Assembly: GCA_013407085.1 (NCBI GenBank)
Contig: JACCGJ010005462.1
Location: 1-64,000, forward strand
DNA from: Atriophallophorus winterbourni
Taxonomy: Eukaryota > Platyhelminthes > Trematoda > Plagiorchiida > Microphallidae
Length of the DNA: 64,000 nucleotides
Direction of reading: 5' to 3'
Under the pieces are notes generated by a model that saw nothing but the letters and a program-made list of their open reading frames with translations, had not been told where the DNA came from and ran no database searches. The position numbers were made by a program, and so were the translations under genes. Numbering within the stretch: position 1 is the stretch's first letter; each line of letters begins with the position of its first letter. This document shows, one piece after another, positions 49,430 to 60,990 of the stretch.

Positions 49430-49935
49430 GTTTAAACAGGCATACCTTTCTGATGATTTTTGTTGAATCGCTTGTTCGATCTAGTCGACACTGGTTGTCA
49501 AAATTCATAACCAAATGGTTGCTCAAAACCAGCAGGTAATCCTATATCATTTTTAATGAAGTTTATTCGGTTTTCAAGATCAAATCGTGCATTGAAGGCG
49601 TATCTGTCCCTCTGTATCTTGTATTTCTTTTCATGTGATTATGAAAGGGAATATCTTCGAAGAGCTGCTGGAAGTTGGCATCATTATAGGTCAGAGAAAG
49701 TATTTTAGACTTCAGTAGGTTTGGCAGAATAAAGTCTCTCATGATCATGATTCTGTTATGATATTTCTGAGGCAATTAAACATAGTTTGTTCAGTTGACT
49801 CATTTTAGTTTGTTCAGTTGACTCATTTTAAACATATCCCGGACTTCCGTTGGACGATAAATTAAACCGATTATTCAATCCATAGCGAGTTCTGATTCAC
49901 TAAGTCAGAATACGTAAGTTCCCTCCAAGTGGGTG
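49430..49935 (-). mobile_element. CR1-like LINE endonuclease fragment, unit 2
   Basis: Near-identical copy of 34,640-35,150. Confidence 0.75.
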
Positions 49936-50035
49936 GGTGATCATAATAATGTGCCATACCAACTCAACGCTATGCACGGAGCAGAGACATCGAAGCAATC
50001 TCCAAATCACAATCATGGATTTTCGGTCTAAGCGA

Positions 50036-50061
50036 AGATTCAAGATTCAAGATTTATGGTT

Positions 50062-50098
<37 letters not shown>

Positions 50099-52983
50099 AA
50101 ATAATATCAGAAACATTAGGACGAAGATAGTTTAATATTACTTGGTGGTAAAATTTGGAATAGATCTCATGTAATCGTCAAGTTTCGATTTGAATATAGA
50201 TAAACTGTTTGAGCTTACAAAATCGGCAGGTAAGAAATTCCGAACAAAAACAACACGCACCGAATGAAAATACCTGTGTCAGTTCCGTTTGGAGTCTGGT
50301 GTTTCAAAATTTCAACCATGACCACGGCTTTTGCTGTAATTTAGAAGTTGGAATAATAAGTCCAGGGGGTGGGAAACAGTATTAAGTATTTTGTACGCGA
50401 TGATGGGATCACCTCGCATTCTCCTTTGTGCACGTGACTTCAGTACAAGTCGTCTGATTCGCTCGGCGAATGGCGTATTTTCGAATCCATTAACAAGATT
50501 AGAGGCTCTCCGGTATATGCGTTCTAGAAGTAATATATCTTTTGGAGCCATGGTGTCCATGCTTGTGCTGAATTGTCTAGAATAGGATGTATATATTTGT
50601 GCACAAATAGAGGAAACCACCCCGGCGAAAAACGTCCGCGTTAAAATACCGAGAAGCCAAGACGCGCTTTTGTAAACAGCTTCGCATTGTAGACAATTTT
50701 TAAAACTACCGCTAATCCAGACACCCAGGTCCTTCTCTCCCGCAGTGTACTCCAGGATTTTGTCGCCGAGCTTGTATTGATAGGAAAAGCCAAAGTCTTG
50801 ACTGATCAGAATGATCTTTTGAAATTTTGCATATTTAATGGCAGTTTATTTTACGATGAATAGTTGTACAAAGCATTCAAACCGTTTTGTAGTAAAATAC
50901 TGTTTGGTCTACATACTTTTATATCGTCATCAAACAGCACTATTGTACTATCATTTGGTATTGACAAATCGTTCATATATATTAGGAACAGAATTGGTCT
51001 AAGCACTGATCCTTGTGAAACACCGCAAGTGACATCGATTTTCTTGGATAATACGCCGTCCACACGAACTCTAATGTGTCTGTTACTGAGGTAATCACGG
51101 ATCAATTCATATAGTCTTTCAACGCTACCATGTTTCTTTAGCTTCTTTAAAAGTAAATTATGATCAACTCTGTTGAAAGCTTTAGAAATATCCAGGTAGC
51201 ACGCATGAATACAGCCCCCCGCATCTACAACCTTCGTCCAATGGTCTAAGCTTGTCAGAAAATTTGTTAGACAAGAGTGATTTCTGTGAAATCCATGTTG
51301 GTCAACTGTCAAAATTTGTTCGTTTCCAAAGGTTGCAATATTTCTGCGGTAATTATTCGCTCAAAAACTGTTGATTCTGAAGACAGCAATGTCACCGGCC
51401 TGTAATTTTTAACTTCAGAACGGCAACCACCTTTGTAAATGGGTAATATTTATACCAGTTTCCAGTCTGTTGTAACCACACCAGCTTGGATCAAATTATA
51501 AATTATACAGGATAGAGGTTCAAAGAGAGGCGCATGGCAGGTTTCGAGCAGCTTTGGAGTTATCTCGTCTGATCCTGGCGATTTTTTACGTTCAAGTTTC
51601 ATAAGTGCTGCGCTACCACCATCGGACTAATCAATACTTCACTCAAGGTCGGTCGGTCAAATCGAATAATCGGTTCCTGATCAGGCTCCGTGGATTTCGG
51701 CACAAAAACGCCGGCATAAAAGTCTGCTAACAGACCATCGGTCTGATTAATGGATTTTGTGAAGCTGGAAGAAGTTTTTAGGGCAAAGACTCCTGGTTTA
51801 ATATTTGACCTATCGTTAACGAGTCTATATAAGAGCTTCAGATTCTGGTGCATCTGAGAAATCAATTGCGATTGAAAAGCTTGTTAATCATCTCGAATCC
51901 AGCTGATAACTTTGTTTCGCAGTCGTGTAAAAGATTTAGCTGTGTTGGTAGCCTTGTGAAACTCTCATGCTATTGCTCGTTGTTCTATCCAAATTTTAGT
52001 CTAGCTTCATAGTTTAAATTTATTACGTTGAGAAGTTTTCTTCAAAACGAACATTAAATGTTCGTCCAATATTAATTGAAGGTGCTGTAAGAGAGCGCGC
52101 TAATGACTATCCGTATCGGAGTAATCCTGTTGTGTGAAACTAGTGCTATGTAACTCGGCACCCTCCTGACGCATTTCGTTCCGTCACTGTTGCGCCTAGT
52201 GCTACAAACGTACGCGAATTCTAGGACAACGTGATCGCTTCGTCCGATTGGCGGTTTATAAACGATATTCTCTACAGCTGAGGGATCTGATGTAAGTATT
52301 AGGTCGGTCTGATCCCCTCATACGAGTAAATCTAAATCGTGGTTATAAAGGGGTGCGTAATAAAAGACGGCTCGAAGTTCATACTCAAGTGTCTTTGATG
52401 GATCATAATCCCGACTATAGAGCTGTGGAAAGTTGAAATCCCCCATTATCAAAATTTGAGTATTTTACCGCGTTGTTACATAGCGCAAAGCATTAACCAG
52501 TTCATTGTTTAGGTCGAAAGTTGCTGCTGGAGAATGATAGAACATTTCAATAATCCAATGGTCTCCAGAAGTAAGAGTCAGAGAGCACTAAAGTGTGTCA
52601 GGTATATCAAGGGTCACGCCGGGATACAGATATACTGGGCAAAGAGAGTTTACTTTCAGACAATGAGGTATGAAACCATGTTTCTGTTATTGCAACTATG
52701 TCTGTCGCCGTTTCACTCAAAATCTCAGACAGTTCGATTAATTGGTTGATAAGGCTGTTTGCGTTTTCATAGATGCACTTAATCGTATTTTTCGTGGGTA
52801 ATGACGGGGTGTAAACTGAAGTTATTGGCCTGACATCTCCGAAGTCATACTTACCAAGTTTTTTTGAGTTTGAGCTCTGGTAGTCACTAGTATCAAACTG
52901 GCGGGTAGGTAGATTTGTTCCTGTTAATCTTGCTTCCGTGTCAGAATAGGAAATTTTATCAGGTTATCGATTAGGATCTATTT
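50036..52983 (-). mobile_element. CR1-like LINE, nearly complete ORF2 (broken), unit 2
   Basis: Copy of 35,244-38,220 with the same FDDDIK change. A 15-base in-frame deletion just after motif C removes five codons present in unit 1. A 4-base insertion near 51,535 and other small indels are private to this copy. Confidence 0.85.
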
Positions 52984-54329
52984 CGAAGTTGATTTTAAGC
53001 GGGTGCTCCTTCTGCTGCTAAAGCTGAAACTTTCATTTAACATTATGAATCTGAGATGTGTAAAAGGCATTGCAAATCTTTTATTGGACGGTATCGTGAC
53101 TTGATACGTTGTGGAGTATGATAGTGGAAAGTGAATTATGAGGAAAGGCATGCGCTGCCATCTTATTTGATGAATGAAATCCAAATGAATATGCTAACAA
53201 AAACATGCTATTTTAAAACCTCCATTGTCGTTGTGCATCATTTTGGACTGCCAATGAGAGTCGATTTGATAGTTCATGCTAAATACGAATTATTGCTACC
53301 CGAATCCAAATCGCTGTGAACAAACTCTATGAAAACCTGTGCATGCGCGGGAGCATCCCCCATTCTTGTTAGTAACGGACTCAACCTAAGGTTTGCTTCT
53401 AACGAAAAGGAAATTAATAAGTTGTCGCTAACATACAATGATTAATTTACTCAAATTATATTATATGCACGAAATGTGGGTGCATTTGCGTAATCATAAC
53501 CCGAAGATCGTTCCGGAAATCGTTTTCACCATAACCATCGTTTTAGCCGAAAGACAAATCAGATGTCAAAAGCTAATGGGTGTACAAGCATACACCATAC
53601 ATTAGGCCTTTATTGAATAAACCGTTTTCAGGCTACCTTAATATTATTACTTATCTTGTTTTAAAATTATAACATTTTAAATGATAACATCGCATAGTCA
53701 TTTTTAAGCTGGATTTTCTTTTACCAAATAAAAACATTGAATTATCTTGAATTACGACTAAGATTCGAATTTTGAATAAATATACACAGCATTTCGACTT
53801 CGTAAAATATAATAGCAAACACTCAATTGCTGATACGTTCTGAAAGCATGAATTGTGTTTTATGACAGAAAACGATTTCGCTATTCCAGATTTAGCATGA
53901 GATAATCCAATTAATAGAACGAGAGACCAAAATGATGGGTTGATATCGCCAGCTTGAGAGAATCTAATCCCAATATGTGTATATAATTTCAATAGTCTTG
54001 ACGTTGTTATAAGTATTTTGGATAAAAGCGAATTAGCTACAACGTATGCATATAAATAAAGGAAATATAATTCTCAAACCCCAATCCGCTGGTTTTATTT
54101 TTATTCTTAAAATGCCGAAGACAGTTCAACACACACAAGACCCGCGTGTTATATATTGTGTTTCTCTTAGTAACAACATGATTCTTTTGAATTGCCGGGA
54201 TTAATTTAAAATAGTGTTATGTTATTATGCTCCTTGAATCGTGGAGAATGAAAATTTTAAAAACTGTATACGTTTAAATCATCCTTAAATATTGTCCCTA
54301 CGATCGAAAAAAACTTTCAAATGAATAAT

Positions 54330-54982
54330 CGCTGACTGATTCATGGTAAGCCGGTCACGTAGATTTAATAGGAGCACGCATTGGGTCATAGACATATATC
54401 CAGCTTAAACTCTGCGCCAGGTTTTCGGTGATTTTCCGTCATGCAGTTGAACGGGTAAATTTATTCAGGAATAATCTCGACTGAGCGAAATATTTTCAAA
54501 TGAAATGTTTATTGTAAGCTATATTTAAAAATTGTTTTTACAAAAACCCTTGAGGCAAAATTGCCAATTCTCAAATTCATTAGCGTCTAAGGTCATATCC
54601 AAACAAATTACACGAAGTATGTTAATTTTCACGCGACCCTAAATACAATTATTCGTGGGCAAATGAATAAAAAATGTATTCACCTTATTTGGGACAAAGC
54701 ATGTCATGAATTGTTGCCCAAGGGATAACATAGAGGGAGGTCAAGTCATTTAGATTATCAAGCATTTGAAAAAATAGTATAATTTAAAATTTAGTATTAA
54801 ATATGCATGAGCCTACAAAACAATATTTCATTTTCGTGCTATGAAATAAAGATTCGTGATTGAAGAATTATACGATGAAGCTAAAAATTCTGAAATTCCT
54901 TCGGGATCTACGTATTTTATATATTTTCATTGAACTTAAATGTCCCCATCAAGTCGGTTTGAAGGAGAAGCAAAATTAGTTT
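54330..54982 (+). repeat. Dispersed repeat R, truncated copy at the end of unit 2
   Basis: Matches 39,570-40,202. The repeat is cut at 54,982 by the duplication breakpoint. Confidence 0.8.
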
Positions 54983-54984
54983 GA

Positions 54985-55430
54985 TGCCTTGACGCATTTC
55001 AAAGGCTTCTGAGCTGAAACCGTTAAAATGCACTGATCTCTTCATGCCTGAGTGGAACGAAATTACAAGCTTGAGCAGTCTTGAGAGCAGCCTATCAAAT
55101 CAAGCATTTTGAAGAGAACCTCCCTGCTGACTTAGTCGAATGCTTTCGTTAAATCAATAAAAACAGCGTATAATGGCATACGCTGTTCAAGACACTTTTA
55201 TTGAAGTTGTCTTGGGGAACAGATCATGCCAACGGTTGATCATCCCTTGCGGAAGACACATTGATATTTTGAGTAAATTCTATCAGCTAAAACTTGCAGC
55301 CGGATCTGTAAGACTTTAGCAAACAATTTGCCTACAACATACAGAAGGGAGATTCCTCTGTTATTGTTGCAGTCGCCTCTGTCACCCTTATTCTTAAATA
55401 GCGTGACGTTCTGTTTTTCTTTGCTGCTTT
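54985..55430 (-). mobile_element. RTE-like LINE, reverse transcriptase fragment
   Basis: The minus strand reads GDCNNNRGISLLYVVGKLFA near 55,370, then MPLYAVFIDLTKAFD (motif A with its Asp) near 55,170, and in a shifted frame VHFNGFSSEAFEMRQGIK just before 54,985. These are RT fingers to palm of the RTE clade. Two in-frame stops. Confidence 0.85.
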
Positions 55431-55439
55431 TGAATGTGG

Positions 55440-55892
55440 GAGAGACCGTTCGCGGCTTCCGCGAACCTTGAGCTTGGCAGCCCTAGACAATATGGTGGCA
55501 CCTAGCCACGGTCTGCTATACTCATGCTGTGCGTGAGAGATTAGTAGCCAACAAAATTGCATGATTGTATATTTTAGCACTGTTGTATCTGTGAATCGTT
55601 ACTCTTGACACAGACGTGAGTTGACAGATAAACGAGTGATCGATGGCCTGGTGCAAGTTGAAAACCAGCGTCTTCTAGGTGGCGTGCTGTTTGGTATTTC
55701 TTTAACATGTTGTGCAGTGGTTCCTGTTTCGTTTCCGATTTCTTTGGTTATCGTATCTGATGAGAGATTTGCGTTCTTCAACTCACCCTTTCGTGGTCTC
55801 AGATGATTGAAATGACGTATCCATATTCGTTAACCAACTTGTAATGTGTAAATGAATTTTCCAACTCTCTTGATTTTTGCTCCTGATTCAAT
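55440..55892. repeat. Inverted-repeat flank, left; contains repeat S copy 4
   Basis: Reverse complement of 60,135-60,590. The S core is at about 55,465-55,580 (GGCAGCCC, TAGCCACGGTCTGCTAT). Confidence 0.8.
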
Positions 55893-57502
55893 TCAATTCA
55901 ATTCAATTTAATGGTCTAAAAAGCATATAGCTTAACAAAAACCACTGAATAATATGGGGATTACGAATAACATAAGTAGTAGAAACGGGATTTGTTTGCT
56001 TACTGAGCAGTTCAGGAATCAGTTTAAAGTCCTTAGAGCAGAAACTGTTTTCGACCGGTTGAATAGCACATGTAAATCCATGAGGTCAAGATGTATAGTT
56101 AACTTAGATGCGTGGGTTCAATGTTGAAAGCTGTAATTGTGTAGAATTTATAGGTTCAATGTTTGGATGTGTCGACATGAAATTGTCCAAGTTCGATTTG
56201 AATATATCCAAATTGGGCGAGCGTGCAACATTAGAGGTTCAAGGATTCAAGGATTACAGTTAATACTTTACAACACCACAGCAATACGTTATTAATAAAA
56301 AAGGGAAAAATACAATAGTCTAAAAGCAATAGTGAATATAAAATGTAAGGCTCACGAATGTTATTCTTCTGCATATGTAAGTCCAATTTCGCTTTAAACG
56401 CCGCCAGGCAAGGAAAGCCCACCATATGTTGGGGTAGGGAATTCCAAAGGAATATAGCACGTACGTCGAAAAAATGGCGCCGACAATCAATACGGGAACT
56501 TTGAACGTAAAGGGATAAGGTATGTCCGCGTGTCATTTTCCCATCACACACATCGAGCCAGTATTTTAGTGGATGTTCTTCAGTAGACACATTTCTATAT
56601 GTCAGAATAATATCGTGTCGAATCATCCTTTGGGTACAGTCGCATAGACCCAGACGTCGCAATCTTTCAGTGTACGGCACATTGCGAAGACCCATCACTA
56701 ACTTTGTTGCTCTATGATAGATTTTATCGAAGAGAGCAATGTCTTTTCGCAGCCAAGGAGCCCAGACCTCTATCGCATACTCCATCGTAGGGCGAAGGTA
56801 GACATTCATTATCCTTGGTAAGGTTACCAGAGAGAATCTTCCAAATATTCTTCGAAAGATACCCAACAAACTGTTTGCCCGTCGATATATGTTCTGGCAG
56901 TGCGCTGTGCTCTTCAGGTTCCCGCTAATCCACACTCCAAGATCATTTTCTAACGAGCTCCATGCTAGGTTTTCAGTTCCCAATCGATATATCCGAAGAT
57001 CATTCTTGCCAAGATGGAGCATCCTACATTTCTGTATGTTGAATGATATGTCATTTATGGCCGCCCGATTCGACACGCTGTTCAAATCCATGTTAGGGAG
57101 TTACAGGTTAAACATACACGTACAGAATAAGAATACCTTTGACAGTTCAGTCTAGTTTCGGGAATAAGTACAGTGTAATCAGGTTTCCAGCTGGTTTGGG
57201 GTAGTAGTCGTGTGAATAGTTTGTTCAGGGTGTGGTTGGGGGTATGCAATTTATTAAACGGCGGTAGCGAGAGTCAAAGAGATTGAGACTGTAATTGGAT
57301 CTTCGATTTGTTTGTGCTTTAAGCCACATACGAGCTTTGTGTTCCGATGATATATTCTCTCCGTGAGGCTGATGTCCTTCTGTAGCCAGGCTGACCAAGC
57401 CAGAACTTCATACTTCATGGTTGGCTTCAAGTACGTATTAATTATTCGATGAACAGTTTGCTTTGTGAAACTCCCGAACACGTGTTTTAGCAGAAGCAGT
57501 AT
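55893..57502 (-). mobile_element. CR1-like LINE (AATTG subfamily), interrupted by a younger CR1
   Basis: The 3' tail is AATTG repeats at 55,893-55,915. The 3' UTR runs to 56,237 and the C-terminal domain resumes at 57,092-57,502 (VHRIINTYLKPTMKYEVLAW). The intact counterpart on the plus strand is 59,385-60,134. The gap is the nested element. Confidence 0.85.
56238..57091 (-). mobile_element. Nested CR1-like LINE (ATCCTTGA subfamily), 5'-truncated
   Basis: A single minus frame of 286 codons (57,091-56,231) covers the whole post-RT domain: ENDLGVWISGNLKSTAHCQN, LRPTMEYAIEVWAPWLRKDI, FLWNSLPQHMVGFPCLAAF. The 3' end is two ATCCTTGA repeats. It is the best preserved C-terminal domain in the window, so it is a relatively young insertion. 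No RT core. Confidence 0.9.
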
Positions 57503-58329
57503 TATTGACCATCATAAAAAATACTTCAACCAAATAGCAAAAGACGGCATTGCATTAGTTTTTGCAGTTCGAAAATTTCACAAAATTGTTCGCGTGTGGA
57601 AGTTCAGCCTATTTACCCACCTTAAACTACTTTTTTCAATCTTCGGAGTTAAAAGTGGGTCCGTTGTTCACACTGCAAATCAACTACAATGCTGATCCAC
57701 GATACTCATTTGTTTTTGTTTCCACTCAAATTCGTGAATATTGAGCGTTTTGGTTACGCAGATTCGTTGTCAACACTCATCGCTAAGCATAGCAACAATA
57801 ATCCAAAGGGAGTAATATAATTTCCTAATTTCAAGGATGAAAATGATCACCGCAAATAGGCGTTCTTTAAACAATCTTTAGATCAAATACCAATCACGTA
57901 TGAACGATTATGACATGAAGTAGCATAAGATGAAACAATTCAAGCAGTCCTACAGTATATGAATATGGGTTGGCCTGTCGTATTAACTTAAAAAAAACTG
58001 AAAGAGTTTGCAAAATTCGTTTTCCTCTTATTGACGTTCAAGTATGCCTTGGATGGAACATGTCTCGAATTCTTGGACCCATTTTTGTTATCTTACAGAT
58101 CAGCACAACTACATACCATAAACGATGGCAGGTAAACAACAGAACCATTTTTGGAATGGAAGCTAAGAGTCACATTTGAGGCCATCAAATTAGTAACTGT
58201 GCATGAGCAGATATATAATCACAAGACGGAAAATCAGTGAAAGACATAGATTGTTTAACATTGGCGATCGATATAATGTACGCAAAATGCGATACAATGT
58301 GGTAAGCCGAAGTTTTAGCCCATTTGTTC
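57503..58329. other. No recognised feature (spacer of the inverted duplication)
   Basis: Short frames only, none recognised. Confidence 0.5.
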
Positions 58330-60134
58330 TCCACTGTCTTCTGCACACGCAACACCGTTATCTGTCCATTAACTCTCGTAATCTCGCCCGTAAACGTTTT
58401 ACAACAACTAACTAATACCTCAGACAATGTCCTCCGCACATTGCTAAATCTTAAAACGAACAATCTCCCGGAGCTGACGAAATTAATGCGCTGTTTTTCG
58501 AAATCTGTGCTTATACTTTGTGTACGCGCTTCACCTACTTGATTAACCTCTCTTTAACCCAAACTTTCTTTCCCTGTGATTGGAAGAGTAGCATCATTAC
58601 CCCCATCTACTTAGGAGGAAACCGTTCGGATGTATCAAACTATCGACCAGTAACACTACTACCGGTGATCTCTACAGTGATGGAGCGCCTCGTAGCAAAC
58701 AGCGTCACAAATCATCTGGAAGACAATGCTTGCTTGCAGTCGAACAACACGGTTTCACAAAAAGACACTCTTACATTTAAAACCAGCTGCTCGCCCTGGA
58801 TGACTGGACTCAAGCTGTAGACAAAGGTCTCACCATACACGCGTGCTATCTTGATATGTCAAATTCATTCGATCTTGTCAATCACAGTCTGTTACTACAA
58901 AAAATGGAGCAATGTGGCATCAAGAGTTCATTATTAGCCTGGTTGGAGGATTATCTCCGCGTCATTCGAGTGAGGGTTGATGGTGATTTGTCACGACCCA
59001 TTGCATTAACGATGGGGTGTCTCAGGGATCAGTGCTTGGACCAATTCATTTCCTGATCTATGTAAACGCCTTACTTAAACTTGTTCGCTGCAATTCATGT
59101 TAATTGCGGATGACATCAAGCTGTGGACACAAGTACGCGCAACTGAGGATTGCAGACTGATTCGATGGACTTCAGTGCCTTGGAGCACTGGTCAGTTAGC
59201 AATGAACTCCCTTTCAATGTGAGAAAATGTATGGTATTTTCTGTTGGAAGTGATTTCGAGTTCTCTTACACCCTTAGTTCCCACATTTTTGAAAGCACTG
59301 ACAGGAAGAAGTACTTGGGTGTGTGGGTGAGCAACATTAGGAAACCGTCGAATAACGCCACAGTTGTATACGAAAAGACGTCAAGAGTACTGCTTCTGCT
59401 AGAACGCGTGTTCGGGAGTTTCGAAAAGCAAATTGTTCATCGGATAATTAATACGTACTTGGAGCCAACCGTGAAGTATGAAGTTCTGGCTTGGTCAGCT
59501 TGGCTACAGAATGACATCAGCCTCCTGCAGAGAATATATCATCGGAACACAAAGCTCGTATATGGTTTGAAGCACAAACAATACGAAGATCCTATTACAG
59601 TCTCTATTTCTTCGACTCTCGCTACCGCCGTTTAATAAATTGCATACCCCCAACCACACCCTGAACAAACTATTCACACGAATACTACCCCGAACCAGCC
59701 AAATTTATAATCACAGTACTTATTCCTGAAACTAGACTGAACTGTCGAAGGTATTATTATTCTGTACGTGTATGTTTAACCTGTAACTCCCTAACCTCTA
59801 AAGTTGCACGCTCGCCCAATTTGGATATATTCAAATCGAACATTTTCACGTCGACACATCCAAACATTGAACCTATAAATTCTACGCAATTACAGCTTCA
59901 AACTTTGAACCCACGCATCTAAGTTAACTATACATCTCGACCCTATGGATTTATATCTGCCATCCAACCGGTTAAAAACAATTTCTGACCTATGGATTTT
60001 TATCTGATTCCTGAACTGCTCAGTAAGCAAACAAATCCCGTTTCTACTACCTATGTTATTCGTAATCCCCATATTATTCAGTGGTTTTTGTTAAGCTATA
60101 TGCTTTTTAGACCATTAAATTGAATTGAATTGAC
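58330..60134 (+). mobile_element. CR1-like LINE (AATTG subfamily), RT to 3' end
   Basis: The RT core is recognisable over several frames: PGADEINALFFEIC, NYRPVTLLPVISTVMERLV (near 58,640), motif A ACYLDMSNSFDLVNH (58,845), shifted motif B, and motif C ADDIKLW near 59,110. A C-terminal domain follows (59,150-59,635). The 3' end is AATTG repeats at about 60,120-60,134. At least three frameshifts. Confidence 0.85.
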
Positions 60135-60590
60135 TTGAGTCAGTAGAAAAATATCAAGAGAGTTGGATAATTCATTTACGCATTACAAGTTGGTATACGA
60201 ATATGGATACGTCATTTCAATCATCTGAGTTTAGGAACGCGAATCTCTCATCAGATACGATAACCAAAGAAATCGGAATTGAAACAGGAACCACTGCACA
60301 ACATGTTAAATAAATACCAAACAGCACGCCACACAGAAGACGCTGGTTTTCAACCTGCACCAGGCCATCGATCACTCGTTTATCTGTCAACTCACGGCTG
60401 CGCCAACAGTAACGATTCACAGATAAAACAGTGCTAAAATATAAAATTATGCAATTTTGTTGGCTACTAACCTCTCACGCACAGCAAGAGGATAGCAGAC
60501 CGTGGCTAGGTCGCAGCATATTTTCTAGGGCTGCCAAGCTTGAGGTGCGCGGAAACCGCGAACGATTTCTCCCAAGATCGAAAGCCAGCA
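60135..60590. repeat. Inverted-repeat flank, right; contains repeat S copy 5 (minus)
   Basis: Reverse complement of 55,440-55,892. It directly follows the LINE tail, as in the left arm. Confidence 0.8.
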
Positions 60591-60835
60591 CCAAGTTGAA
60601 TACAACTTCGGAAGCGCACCAGCAGATCATTTTCGAATTTACAGCCTAACCCAAATCCGCTTCTGCCATGATAAACCAAAGAGCTACTGAATACGGCATT
60701 CCATCCACTTTGATATTTCTGTGAATTTTATTCCAGTCTGCCGACTCGGAGTCATTTTGTCACTATTTTAATGCCGAACAGCAACATAAACCGTGATCAA
60801 AACGTTTATTTAGTCCATGCATTTTCACGGTATGT
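60591..60835 (-). repeat. Dispersed repeat R, terminal 250 bp
   Basis: Reverse complement of 24,275-24,540; the same block is at 40,405-40,660. Confidence 0.75.
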
Positions 60836-60837
60836 AT

Positions 60838-60990
60838 GATGGGATCAAGAGAGTCATTGGTCCAAACAAACCTAAAACGGCTTACATTAAGACTGTATCT
60901 GGTGACCCGATTGTGGACAAAACACAGCATATGGAAAGATGGATAGAACACTTCTCCTTTGTCTACTATAGGGACAGCACACGGGCTGTG
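60838..60990 (+). mobile_element. RTE-like LINE fragment (linker)
   Basis: MYDGIKRVIGPNKPKTAYIK, then TQHMERWIEHFSFV, matches the RTE block before reverse transcriptase (FYDGLK-VYGP ... ILERWAEHF). It is open for about 50 codons and passes into CR1 sequence at about 60,990. Confidence 0.75.

Larger units (their letters stand above)
45488..54982 (+). repeat. 9.5-kb direct duplication, unit 2
   Basis: Copy of 30,696-40,202. Its right end stops inside repeat R and abuts an RTE fragment, and its left end abuts repeat S, so it appears to be the transposed or derived copy. Differences from unit 1 include a shorter TA/TG run at 50,060-50,098 and a 15-bp deletion in the LINE RT at about 50,900. Confidence 0.9.
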
